Shown piece after piece: positions 23,065-35,306 of a stretch of 64,000 bases of DNA (its first letter is position 1; each line of letters opens with the position of its first letter). Position numbers and translations under genes: made by a program. Under the pieces are notes generated by a model that worked only from the letters and a program-made list of their open reading frames with translations, was not told where the DNA came from and did no database searches. The stretch lies in contig NC_079877.1 of the NCBI RefSeq assembly GCF_029227915.1, positions 31,523,851-31,587,850 on the forward strand. Reading direction: 5' to 3'. Source of the DNA: Hydractinia symbiolongicarpus. Taxonomy: Eukaryota > Cnidaria > Hydrozoa > Anthoathecata > Hydractiniidae.

Positions 23065-25299
23065 AAGCAATACAACTTAGTAATATCGGAAGAAAATCAC
23101 TAACTACATGTTGGTACGAATATGTGACGCAACCGTTGTAACTCAAACGGATTGACACCGTTAGAAAGTCAATGAAATGTGGTTTTTTAAACTGTCTCTA
23201 TTTCTTCAGCGCGAACTAACGGCTAGGATTGGTCCCACAGTAAAAAATGCCTTATTTATCTTCATTTTTTAACAAAGCGCTACCACAGCGCCCAGTGTAA
23301 TCGCTGAGTTCCAGCAATCATGTCAAATTAAGAAGAATGTTATTCCTTGGAGAACAATTGGCTCATTTTTCACATTTATAAGGTCACAGTCCAGAATCAG
23401 TTCAATTAACTCCCTCAGTCAATCGTTTCACTGTTAAAAGCAATACAACTTAGTAATATCGGAAGAAAATCACTAAATACATGTTGGTACGAATATGTGA
23501 CGCAACCGTTGTAACTCAAACGAATTGACACCGTTAGAAAGTCAATGAAATGTAGTTTTTGAAACTGTCTCTATTTCTTCTGCGCAAACTAACGACTAGG
23601 ATTCGTCCCACAGTAAAAAATGACTTATTTATCTTAATTGTTTAATAAAGCGCTACCACAGCGCCCAGTGTAATCGCTGAGTTCCAGCAATCATGTCAAA
23701 TTAAGAAGAATGTTATTCCTTGGAGAACAGTTGGCTCATTTTTCACATTTATAAGGTCACAGTCCAGAATCAGTTCAATTAACTCCCTCAGTCAATCGTT
23801 TCACTGTTAAAAGCAATACAACTTAGTAATATCGGAAGAAAATCACTAAATACATGTTGGTACGAATATGTGACGCAACCGTTGTAACTCAAACGGATTG
23901 ACACCGTTAGAAAGTCAATGAAATGTAGTTTTAAAACTGTCTCTATTTCTTCAGCGCGAACTAACGGCTAGGATTGCTCCCACAGTAAAAAATGACTTAT
24001 TTATCTTAATTTTTTAACAAAGCGCTACCACAGAGCCTAATGTAATCGCTGAATTTCAGCAATCATGTCAAATTAAGAAGAATGTTATTCCTTGAATACC
24101 AATTGGCTCATTTATCACATTTATAAGGTCACAGTCCAGAATCAGTTTAATTAATTCCCACAGTCAATCGTTTCACTGTTAAAAGCAATACAACTTAGTA
24201 ATATCGGAAGAAAATAACTAAATACATATTGGTACGAATATGTGACGCAACCGTTGTATCTCAAACGGATTTACACCGTTAGAAAGTCAATGAAATCTAG
24301 TTTTTGAAACTGTCTCTATTTCTTCAGCGCAAACTAACGACTAGGATTCGTCCCACAGTAAAAAATGACTTATTTATCTTAATTTTTTAATAAAGCGCTA
24401 CCACAGCGCCCCGTGTAATCGCTGAGTTCCAGCAATCATGTCAAATTAAGAAGAATGTTATTCCTTGGATAACAATTGGCTCATTTTTCACATTTTTAAG
24501 GTCACAGTCCAGAATCAGTTCAATTAACTCCCTCAGTCAATCTTTCACTGTTAAAAGCAATACAACTTAGTAATATCGGAAGAAAATCACTAACTACATG
24601 TTGGTACGAATATGTGACGCAACCGTTGTAACTCAAACGGATTGACACCGTTAGAAAGTCAATGAAATGTAGTTTCTGAAACTGTCTCTATTTCTTCAGC
24701 GCGAACTAACGGCTAGGATTGGTCCCACAGTAAAAAATGACTTATTTATCTTACTTTTTTAATAAAGCGCTACCACAGCGCCCCGTGTAATCGCTGAGTT
24801 CCAGCAATCATGTCAAATTAAGAAGAATGTTATTCCTTGGAGAACAATTGGCTCATTTTTCACATTTTTAAGTTCACAGTCCAGAATCAGTTCAATTAAC
24901 TCCCTCAGTCAATCTTTCACTGTTAAAAGCAATACAACTTAGTAATATCGGAAGAAAATCACTAACTACATGTTGGTACGAATATGTGACACAACCGTTG
25001 TAACTCAAACGGATTGACACCGTTAGAAAGTCAATGAAATGTAGTTTCTGAAACTGTCTCTATTTCTTCAGCGCGAACTAACGGCTAGGATTGGTCCCAC
25101 AGTAAAAAATGACTTATTTATCTTAATTTTTTAATAAAGCACTACCACAGAGCCCAGTGTAATCGCTGAGTTCCAGCAATCATGTCAAATTAAGAAGAAA
25201 GTTATTCCTTGGAGAACAATTGGCTCATTTATCACATTTATAAGGTCAAAGTCGAAAATCAGATCAGTTAAGTCCCACAGTCAAACGTTTCACTGCTAA
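22693..25299. repeat. Looser 4-monomer period (1,490 bp) and a near-identical adjacent pair
   Basis: Monomer starts are 22693, 23065, 23438, 23811, 24183, 24555 and 24927. Copies 22693 and 24183 share aataactaaatacatattgg and gaaatctag. Copies 23065, 24555 and 24927 share cactaactacatg. The adjacent copies 24555 and 24927 also share tttctgaaactg, so a single-monomer duplication probably occurred here. Copy 24927 changes to the gtcaaagtcgaaaatcag type in its right half, leading into the next module. Confidence 0.8.
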
Positions 25300-26418
25300 A
25301 AGCGATTCAACCTAGTAATATCCGAATACTATCGCTAAATTCATGTGGGGACGAATATGTGACGCAACCGTTGGAACTCAAACGGATTGATACCGTTAGA
25401 AAGTCAATGAAATGTAGTTTTTGAAACTGTCGCTATTTCTTCAGCGCGCGAAAGCGGTTATGATTGTTCCCACAGTAAAAAATGACTTATTTACTTAAAT
25501 TTTTAAATGAAGCGCTACCACAGAGCCTAATGTAATCGCTGTATTCCAGCAATCATGTCAAATTAAGAAGAATGTTATTCCTTGAAGACCAATTGGCTCA
25601 TTTATCACATTTATAAGGTCACAGTCCAGAATCAGTTTAATTAATTCCCACAGTCAATCGTTTCACTGTTAAAAGCAATACAACTTAGTAATATCGGAAG
25701 AAAATTACTAAATACATGTTGGTGCGAATATGTGACGCAACCGTTGCAACTCAAACGGATTGACACCGTTAGAAAGTCAATGAAATGTAGCTTTTGAAAC
25801 TGTCTCTATTTCTTCACCGCGAAATAACGACTAGGATTCGTCCCACAGTAAAAAATGACTTATTTATCTTAATTTTTTAATAAAGCACTACCACAGAGCC
25901 CAGTGTAATCGCTGAGTTCCAGCAATCATGTCAAATTAAGAAGAAAGTTATTCCTTGGAGAACAATTGGCTCATTTATCACATTTATAAGGTCAAAGTCG
26001 AAAATCAGATCAGTTAAGTCCCACAGTCAAACGTTTCACTGCTAAAAGCGATTCAACCTAGTAATATCCGAATACTATCGCTAAATTCATGTGGGGACGA
26101 ATATGTGACGCAACTGTTGGAACTCAAACGGATTGATACCGTTAAAAAGTCAATGAAATGTAGTTTTTGAAACTGTCGCTATTTCTTCAGCGCGCGAAAG
26201 CGGCTATGATTGTTCCCACAGTAAAAAATGACTTATTTACTTAAATTTTTAAATGAAGCGCTACCACAGCGCGCAGTGTAATCGCTGAGTTCCGGCAATC
26301 ATGTCAAATTAAGAAGAATGTTATTTCTTGGAGTCCAGTAGGCTCACTTATCACATTTATAAGGTCACAGCCCAAAGTTAGTTCAATTAAGTTGCACAGT
26401 CAATCGCTTCACTGTTAA

Positions 26419-26762
26419 AAGCGACACAACTTAGTAATATCGGAAAAATTAACTAAATACATGTTGGTACGAATATGTGAAGCAACCGTTGTAACTCAAA
26501 CGGATTGACACAGTGAGAAAATTAATGAAATGTAGTTTTGGAAACTGACTATATTTCTTCAGCGCGAACTACTGGCTAGGATTGGTCCGACAGTTAATAA
26601 AGCGCTACCACAGCGCCCGGTGTAATCGCTGAGTTCCAGCAATCATGTCAAATTAAGAAGAATTTTATTTCTTGTAGTCGAACTGGCTCATTTATCACAT
26701 TTATAAGGTCAAAATCCAAAATCAGTTCAATTAAGTCCCATAGTCAAGCGTTTTACTGTTAA
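26419..26762. repeat. Short satellite monomer, 344 bp
   Basis: It has the same cgacagt/taataaagcgc deletion junction as the copies at 14,164 and 15,628, with cggaaaaattaac and gcgacacaac on the left. It adds gttttggaaactgac and gcgcccggtg, which it shares with the copy at 27,509. Confidence 0.85.
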
Positions 26763-27508
26763 AAGCGATGCAACCTAGTAATATCCTAATACTATCGCTA
26801 AATACATTTTGGTATGAATATGTGACGCAACCGTTGTAACTCAAACAGATTTAAACCGCTAGAAAGTCAATGAAATGTAGTTTTCGAAACTGTCTCTATT
26901 TCTTCAGCGCGAAATAACGACTAGGATTCGTCCCACAGTAAAAAATGACTTATTTATCTTAATTTTTTAATAAAGCACTACCACAGAGCCCAGTGTAATC
27001 GCTGAGTTCCAGCAATCATGTCAAATTAAGAAGAAAGTTATTCCTTGGAGAACAATTGGCTCATTTATCACATTTATAAGGTCAAAGTCGAAAATCAGAT
27101 CAGTTAAGTCCTACAGTCAAACGTTTCACTGCTAAAAGCAATTCAACCTAGTAATATCCGAATACTATCGCTAAATTCATGTGGGGACGAATATGTGACG
27201 CAACCGTTGGAACTCAAACGGATTGATACCGTTAGAAAGTCAATGAAATGTAGTTTTTGAAACTGTCGCTATTTCTTCAGCGCGCGAAAGCGGCTATGAT
27301 TGTTCCCGCAGTAAAAAATGACTTATTTACTTAAATTTTTAAATGAAGCGCTACCATAGCGCGCAGTGTAATCGCTGAGTTCCGGCAATCATGTCAAATT
27401 AAGAAGAATGTTATTTCTTGGAGTCCAGTAGGCTCACTTATCACATTTATAAGGTCACAGCCCAAAGTTAGTTCAATTAAGTTGCACAGTCAATCGCTCC
27501 ACTGTTAA

Positions 27509-27852
27509 AAGCGACACAACTTAGTAATATCGGAAAAATTAACTAAATACATGTTGGTACGAATATGTGAAGCAACCGTTGTAACTCAAACGGATTGACA
27601 CAGTGAGAAAATTCATGAAATGTAGTTTTGGAAACTGACTATATTTCTTCAGCGCGAACTACTGGCTAGGATTGGTCCGACAGTTAATAAAGCGCTACCA
27701 CAGCGCCCGGTGTAATCGCTGAGTTCCAGCAATCATGTCAAATTAAGAAGAATTTTATTTCTTGTAGTCGAACTGGCTCATTTATAACATTTATAAGGTC
27801 AAAGTCCAAAATCAGTTCAATTAAGTCCCATAGTCAAGCGTTTTACTGTTAA
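27509..27852. repeat. Short satellite monomer, 344 bp
   Basis: It is the tandem-duplicated partner of the copy at 26,419, with the same deletion junction and the same gttttggaaactgac and gcgcccggtg marks. It differs by aattcatg for aattaatg and by cattataac-type spelling in ctcatttataac. Confidence 0.85.
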
Positions 27853-28225
27853 AAGCGATGCAACCTAGTAATATCCTAATACTATCGCTAAATACATTTT
27901 GGTATGAATATGTGACGCAACCGTTGTAACTCAAACAGATTTAAACCGCTAGAAAGTCAATGAAATGTAGTTTTCGAAACTGTCTCTATTTCTTCAGCGC
28001 GAACTAACGGCTAGGATTGGTCCCACAATAAAAAATGACTTATTTATCTTAATTTTTTAATAAAGCGCCACCACAGCGCTCAGTGTAATCGCTGAGTTCC
28101 AGCAATCATGTCAAATTAAGAAGAATGTTATTCCTTGGAGAACAATTGGCTCATTTTTCACATTTATAAGGTCACAGTCCAGAATCAGTTCAATTAACTC
28201 CCTCAGTAAATCGTTTCACTGTTAA

Positions 28226-29717
28226 AAGCAATACAACTTAGTGATATCGGAAGAAAATCACTAAATACATGTTGGTACGAATATGTGACGCAACCGTTGT
28301 AACTCAAACGGATTGACACCGTTAGAAAGTCAATGAAATGTAGTTTTTGAAACTGTCTCTATTTCTTCAGCGCGAACTAACGACTAGGATTCGTCCCACA
28401 GTAAAAAATGACTTATTTATCTTAATTTTTTAATAAAGCGCTACCACAGAGCCTAATGTAATCGCTGTATTCCAGCAATCATGTCAAATTAAGAAGAATG
28501 TTATTCCTTGAAGACCAATTGGCTCATTTATCACATTTATAAGGTCACAGTCCAGAATCAGTTTAATTAATTCCCACAGTCAATCGTTTCACTGTTAAAA
28601 GCAATACAACTTAGTAATGTCGGAAGAAAATCACTAAATACATGTTGGTGCGAATATGTGACGCAACCGTTGCAACTCAAACGGATTGACACCGTTAGAA
28701 AGTCAATGAAATGTAGCTTTTGAAACTGTCTCTATTTCTTCAGCGCGAAATAACGACTAGGATTCGTCCCACAGTAAAAAATGACTTATTTATCTTAATT
28801 CTTTTATAAAGCACTACCACAGAGCCCAGTGTAATCGCTGAGTTCCAGCAATCATGTCAAATTAAGAAGAAAGTTATTCCTTGGAGAACAATTGGCTCAT
28901 TTATCACATTTATAAGGTCAAAGTCGAAAATCAGATCAGTTAAGTCCCACAGTCAAACGTTTCACTGCTAAAAGCGATTCAATCTAGTAATATCCGAATA
29001 CTATCGCTAAATTCATGTGTGGACGAATATGTGACGCAACCGTTGGAACTCAAACGGATTGATACCGTTAGAAAGTCAATGAAATGTAGTTTTTGAAACT
29101 GTCTCTATTTCTTCAGCGCGAACTAACGGCTAGGATTGGTCCCACAATAAAAAATGACTTATTTATCTTAATTTTTTAATAAAGCGCCACCACAGCGCTC
29201 AGTGTAATCGCTGAGTTCCAGCAATCATGTCAAATTAAGAAGAATGTTATTCCTTGGAGAACAATTTGCTCATTTTTCACATTTATAAGGTCACAGTCCA
29301 GAATCAGTTCAATTAACTCCCTCAGTCAATCGTTTTACTGTTAAAAGCAATACAACTTAGTAATATCGGAAGAAAATCACTAAATACATGTTGGTACGAA
29401 TATGTGACGCAACCGTTGTAACTCAAACGAATTGACACCGTTAGAGAGTCAATGAAATGTAGTTTTTGAAACTGTCTCTATTTCTTCAGTGCGAATTAAC
29501 GGCTAGGATTGGTCCCACAGTAAAAAATGACTTATTCACTTAAATTTTTAAATGAAGCGCTACCACAGCGCGCAGTGTAATCGCTGAGTTCTGGCAATCA
29601 TGTCAAATTAAGAAGAATGTTATTCCTTGGAGACCAATTGGCTCATTTATCACATTAATAAGGTCACAGTCCAGAATCAGTTCAATTAATTCCCACAGTC
29701 AATCGTTTCACTGTTAA
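28226..29717. repeat. Mosaic satellite segment of four monomers
   Basis: Monomer starts are 28226, 28599, 28972 and 29345. Monomer 28599 (gttggtgcg, gttgcaactc, tgtagcttttg) is the full version of the type seen as 13418 and 25673. Monomer 28972 joins a gattcaatctag/ggggacg-like left part to a right part with cccacaataaaaaatg and gcgccaccacagcgc, the same right part as 27853. Monomer 29345 (gttagagagtcaatg, cttattcacttaaat) matches the type at 42,366. The segment therefore links the left and right parts of the array. Confidence 0.8.
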
Positions 29718-32700
29718 AAGCAATACAACTTAGTAATATCGGAAGAAAATAACTAAATACATGTTGGTACGAATATGTGACGCAACCGTTGTAACTCAAA
29801 CGGATTGACACCGTTAGAAAGTCAATGAAATCTAGTTGTTGAAACTGTCTCTATTTCTTCAGCGCGAACTAACGACTAGGATTCGTCCCACAGTAAAAAA
29901 TGACTTATTTATCTTAATTTTTTAATAAAGCGCTACCAGAGCGCCCAGTGTAATCGCTGAGTTCCAGCAATCATGTCAAATTAAGAAGAATGTTATTCCA
30001 TGGAGACCAATTGCCTCATTTATCACATTAATAAGGTCACATTCCAGAATCAGTTCAATTAATTCCCACAGCCAATCGTTTCACTGTTAAAAGCAATACA
30101 ACTTAGTAATATCGGAAGAAAATATCTAAACACATGTTTGTACGAATATGTGATGCAACCGTTGCAACTCAAACGGATTGACACCGTTAGAAAGTCAATA
30201 AAATGTAGTTTTTGAAACTGTGTCTATTTCTTCAGCGCGCGATAACGGCTAGGATTGGCATCACTGCAAAAAATAACTTATTTATCTTAATTTTTAAATA
30301 AAGCGCTACCACAGCGCCCAGTGTAATCGCTGAGTTCCAGAAATTATGTCAAAGTAAGAAGAATGTTATTTCCTGTAGTCAAACTGGCTCATTTATCACA
30401 TTTATAAGGTCACAGCCCAAAGTTAGTTCAATTAAGTTGCACAGTCAATCGCTTCACTGTTAAAAGCGATACAACTTAGTAATATCGGAAACAATCACTA
30501 AATACATGTTGGTACGAATATGTGACGCAACCGTTATAAATCAAACGGATTGACACAGTTAGAAAATTAATGAAATATAGTTTTTGAAACTGACTCTATT
30601 TCTTCAGCGCGAACTACCGGCTAGGATTGGTCCGACAGTTAAAAATGACTTATTGATCTTAATTTTTTAATAAAGCGCTACCACAGCGCCCAGTGTAATC
30701 GCTGAGTTCCAGCAATCATGTCAAATTAAGAAGAATTTCATTTCTTGTAGTCAAACTGGCTCATTTATCACATTTATAAGGTCAAAGTCCAAAATGAGTT
30801 CAATTAAGTCCCATAGTCGAGCGTTTCACTGTTAAAAGCGATGCAACCTAGTAATATCCGAATACTATCGCTAAATACATGTTGGTATAAATATGTGACG
30901 CAACCGTTGTAACTCAAACAGATTTATACCGCTATAAAGTCATTGAAATGTAGTTTTTGAAACTGTCTCTATTTCTTCAGCGCGAACTAAGGGCTAGGAT
31001 TGGTCTCACAGTAAAAAATGACTTATTTATCCTAATTTTTTAACAAAGCGCTACCACAGGGCCTAGTGTACTCGCTGATTTCCACCAATCATGTCAAATT
31101 AAGAAGAATGTTATTCCTTGGAGACCAATTGCCTCATTTATCACATTAATAAGGTCACATTCCAGAATCAGTTCAATTAATTCCCACAGCCAATCTTTTC
31201 ACTGTTAAAAGCAATACAACTTAGTAATATCGGAAGAAAATATCTAAATACATGTTGGTACGGATATGTGACGCAACCGTTGTAACTCAAACGGATTGAC
31301 ACCGTTAGAAAGTTAATAAAATGTAGTTTTTGAAACTGTGTCTATTTCTTCAGCGCGAACTAACGGCTAGGATTGGTCCCACAGGAAAAAATGACTTATT
31401 TATCTTAATTTTTTAACAAAGCGCTACCACATAGCCTAATGCAATCGCTGAATTCCAGCAATCATGTCAAATTAAGAAGAATGTTATTCCTTGAAGACCA
31501 ATTGGCTCACTTATCACATTTATAAGGTCACAGTCCAGAATCAGTTTAATTAATTCCCACAGTCAATCGTTTCACTGTTAAAAGCAATACAACCTAGTAA
31601 TATCCGAATACTATCGCTAAATACATGTTGGTACGAATATGTGACGCAACCGTTGCAACTCAAACGGATTGACACCGTTAGAAAGTCGATGAAATGTAGT
31701 TTTTGAAACTGTCTCTATTTCTGCAGCGCGCGATAACGGCTAGGATTTGTATCAGTGCAAAAATTAACTTATTTATCTTCATTTTTTAATAAAACGCTAC
31801 CACAGCGCCCAGTTAAATCACTGAGTTCCAGCAATCATGTCAAATTAAGAAGAATGTTAGTTCTTGCATTCAAACTGGCTCATTTATCACATTTATGAGG
31901 TCACAGCCCAAAGTTAGTTCAATTAAGTTGCACAGTCAATCGCTTCACTGTTAAAAGCGATACAACTTAGTAATATCGGAAAAATCACTAAATACATGTT
32001 GGTACGAATATGTGACGCAACCGTTGTAACTCAAACGGATTGACACCGTTAGTAAGTCAATGAAATGTAGTTTTTGAAACTGTCTCCATTTCTTCAGCGC
32101 GAACTAACAGCTAGGATTGGTTCCACAGTAAAAAATTACTTATTTATCTACATTTTTAAATAGAGCGCTACCACTGGGCCTAGTGTACGCGCTGAATTCC
32201 AGCAATCATGTCAAATTATGAAGAATGTTATTTCTTGTAGTCAAACTGGCTCATTTATCACATTTATAAGGTCAAAGTCCAAAATCAGTTCAATTAAGTC
32301 CCATAGTCAAGCGTTTTACTGTTAAAAGCGATGCAACCTAGTAATATCCTAATACTATCGCTAAATACATTTTGGTATGAATATGTGACGCAACCGTTGT
32401 AACTCAAACAGATTTAAACCGCTAGAAAGTCAATGAAATGTAGTTTTCGAAACTGTCTCTATTTCTTCAGCGCGAACTAACGGCTAGGATTGGTCCCACA
32501 ATAAAAAATGACTTATTTATCTTAATTTTTTAATAAAGCGCCACCACAGCGCTCAGTGTAATCGCTGAGTTCCAGCAATCATGTCAAATTAAGAAGAATG
32601 TTATTCCTTGGAGAACAATTGGCTCATTTTTCACATTTATAAGGTCACAGTCCAGAATCAGTTCAATTAACTCCCTCAGTCAATCGTTTTACTGTTAAAA

Positions 32701-35306
32701 GCAATACAACTTAGTAATATCGGAAGAAAATCACTAAATACATGTTGGTACGAATATGTGACGAAACCGTTGTAACTCAAACGAATTGACACCGTTAGAG
32801 AGTCAATGAAATGTAGTTTTTGAAACTGTCTCTATTTCTTCAGCGCGAACTAACGACTAGGATTCGTCCCACAGTAAAAAATGACTTATTTATCTTAATT
32901 TTTTAATAAAGCGCTACCAGAGCGCCCAGTGTAATCGCTGAGTTCCAGCAATCATGTCAAATTAAGAAGAATGTTATTCCATGGAGACCAATTGCCTCAT
33001 TTATCACATTAATAAGGTCACATTCCAGAATCAGTTCAATTAATTCCCACAGCCAATCGTTTCACTGTTAAAAGCAATACAACTTAGTAATATCGGAAGA
33101 AAATATCTAAACACATGTTTGTACGAATATGTGATGCAACCGTTGCAACTCAAACGGATTGACACCGTTAGAAAGTCAATAAAATGTAGTTTTTGAAACT
33201 GTGTCTATTTCTTCAGCGCGCGATAACGGCTAGGATTGGCATCACTGCAAAAAATAACTTATTTATCTTAATTTTTAAATAAAGCGCTACCACAGCGCCC
33301 AGTGTAATCGCTGAGTTCCAGCAATTATGTCAAAGTAAGAAGAATGTTATTTCCTGTAGTCAAACTGGCTCATTTATCACATTTATAAGGTCACAGCTCA
33401 AAGTTAGTTCAATTAAGTTGCACAGTCAATCGCTTCACTGTTATAAGCGATACAACTTAGTAATATCGGAAACAATCACTAAATACATGTTGGTACGAAT
33501 ATGTGACGCAACCGTTATAAATCAAACGGATTGACACAGTTAGAAAATTAATGAAATGTAGTTTTTGAAACTGACTCTATTTCTTCAGCGCGAACTAACG
33601 GCTAGGATTGGTCTCACAGTAAAAAATGACTTATTTATCCTAATTTTTTAACAAAGCGCTACCACAGGGCCTAGTGTACTCGCTGATTTCCACCAATCAT
33701 GTCAAATTAAGAAGAATGTTATTCCTTGGAGACCAATTGCCTCATTTATCACATTAATAAGGTCACATTCCAGAATCAGTTCAATTAATTCCCACAGCCA
33801 ATCTTTTCACTGTTAAAAGCAATACAACTTAGTAATATCGGAAGAAAATATCTAAATACATGTTGGTACGGATATGTGACGCAACCGTTGTAACTCAAAC
33901 GGATTGACACCGTTAGAAAGTTAATAAAATGTAGTTTTTGAAACTGTGTCTATTTCTTCAACGCTAACTAACGGCTAGGATTGGTCCCACAGGAAAAAAT
34001 GACTTATTTATCTTAATTTTTTAACAAAGCGCTACCACATAGCCTAATGCAATCGCTGAATTCCAGCAATCATGTCAAATTAAGAAGAATGTTATTCCTT
34101 GAAGACCAATTGGCTCACTTATCACATTTATAAGGTCACAGTCCAGAATCAGTTTAATTAATTCCCACAGTCAATCGTTTCACTGTTAAAAGCAATACAA
34201 CCTAGTAATATCCGAATACTATCGCTAAATACATGTTGGTACGAATATGTGACGCAACCGTTGCAACTCAAACGGATTGACACCGTTAGAAAGTCGATGA
34301 AATGTAGTTTTTGAAACTGTCTCTATTTCTGCAGCGCGCGATAACGGCTAGGATTTGTATCAGTGCAAAAATTAACTTATTTATCTTCATTTTTTAATAA
34401 AACGCTACCACAGCGCCCAGTTAAATCACTGAGTTCCAGCAATCATGTCAAATTAAGAAGAATGTTAGTTCTTGTATTCAAACTGGCTCATTTATCACAT
34501 TTATGAGGTCACAGCCCAAAGTTAGTTCAATTAAGTTGCACAGTCAATCGCTTCACTGTTAAAAGCGATACAACTTAGTAATATCGGAAAAATCACTAAA
34601 TACATGTTGGTACGAATATGTGACGCAACCGTTGTAACTCAAACGGATTGACACCGTTAGTAAGTCAATGAAATGTAGTTTTTGAAACTGTCTCCATTTC
34701 TTCAGCGCGAACTAACAGCTAGGATTGGTTCCACAGTAAAAAATTACTTATTTATCTACATTTTTAAATAGAGCACTACCACTGGGCCTAGTGTACGCGC
34801 TGAATTCCAGAAATCATGTCAAATTATGAAGAATGTTATTTCTTGTAGTCAAACTGGCTCATTTATCACATTTATAAGGTCAAAGTCCAAAATCAGTTCA
34901 ATTAAGTCCCATAGTCAAGCGTTTTACTGTTAAAAGCGATGCAACCTAGTAATATCCTAATACTATCGCTAAATACATTTTGGTATGAATATGTGACGCA
35001 ACAGTTGTAACTCAAACAGATTTAAACCGCTAGAAAGTCAATGAAATGTAGTTTTCGAAACTGTCTCTATTTCTTCAGCGCGAACTAACGGCTAGGATTG
35101 GTCCCACAATAAAAAATGACTTATTTATCTTAATTTTTTAATAAAGCGCCACCACAGCGCTCAGTGTAATCGCTGAGTTCCAGCAATCATGTCAAATTAA
35201 GAAGAATGCTATTCCTTGGAGACCAATTGGCTCATTTATCACATTAATAAGGTCACAGTCCAGAATCAGTCCAATTAATTCCCACAGTCAATCGTTTCAC
35301 TGTTAA
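29718..35306. repeat. Long HOR, monomer types a-h, first two copies
   Basis: Type a (30091, 33072): atctaaacacatgtttg, gtgatgcaacc, ggcatcactgcaaa. Type b (30464, left of 33445): cggaaacaatcac, gttataaatc. Type c (30836): ggtataaatatg, gctataaagtc. Type d (31209, 33817): gttggtacggatatg, cacatagcctaatgc. Type e (31582, 34190): gaaagtcgatg, tctgcagcgcgcg, gtatcagtgc. Type f (31955, 34563): gttagtaagtc, gtctccatttc, taacagctagg, ttacttatttatctac. Type g (32326, 34934): cattttggtatg, taaaccgc, cccacaataaaa. Type h (32699): gttagagagtc. The first copy is abcdefgh; the second is a, a b/c hybrid, d, e, f, g and then a different monomer (35307). The type a monomers are 2,981 bp apart (eight monomers). 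Confidence 0.88.
33445..33816. repeat. b/c hybrid monomer replacing two monomers
   Basis: The left part has type b marks (cggaaacaatcac, gttataaatc, gacacagttagaaaatt, gaaactgactc). The right part has type c marks (ggtctcacag, ttatcctaattttttaac, gctgatttccaccaatc). The switch lies between about 33,575 and 33,613. Compared with the full order b (30,464) then c (30,836), one monomer length has been removed in register. The same hybrid occurs at 40,504. Confidence 0.88.

Larger units (their letters stand above)
25300..28225. repeat. Short-monomer module, 3-monomer unit with 1,090-bp period
   Basis: Monomer starts are 25300, 25673, 26046, 26419, 26763, 27136, 27509 and 27853. The unit 26046 (373 bp), 26419 (344 bp), 26763 (373 bp) is repeated as 27136, 27509 and 27853. 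The first member has gattcaacctag or its attcaacc variant, catgtggggacg and gcgcgcgaaagcgg. The third member has ccctaatactatcgc-like spacing (tatcctaatactatcgc), cattttggtatg, agatttaaaccgc and gttttcgaaac. The two copies of the unit differ at few positions, for example ccacagtc/ctacagtc and attaatg/attcatg. Monomer 25300 is a partial relative of 26046 on its left with a different right half. Confidence 0.88.
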
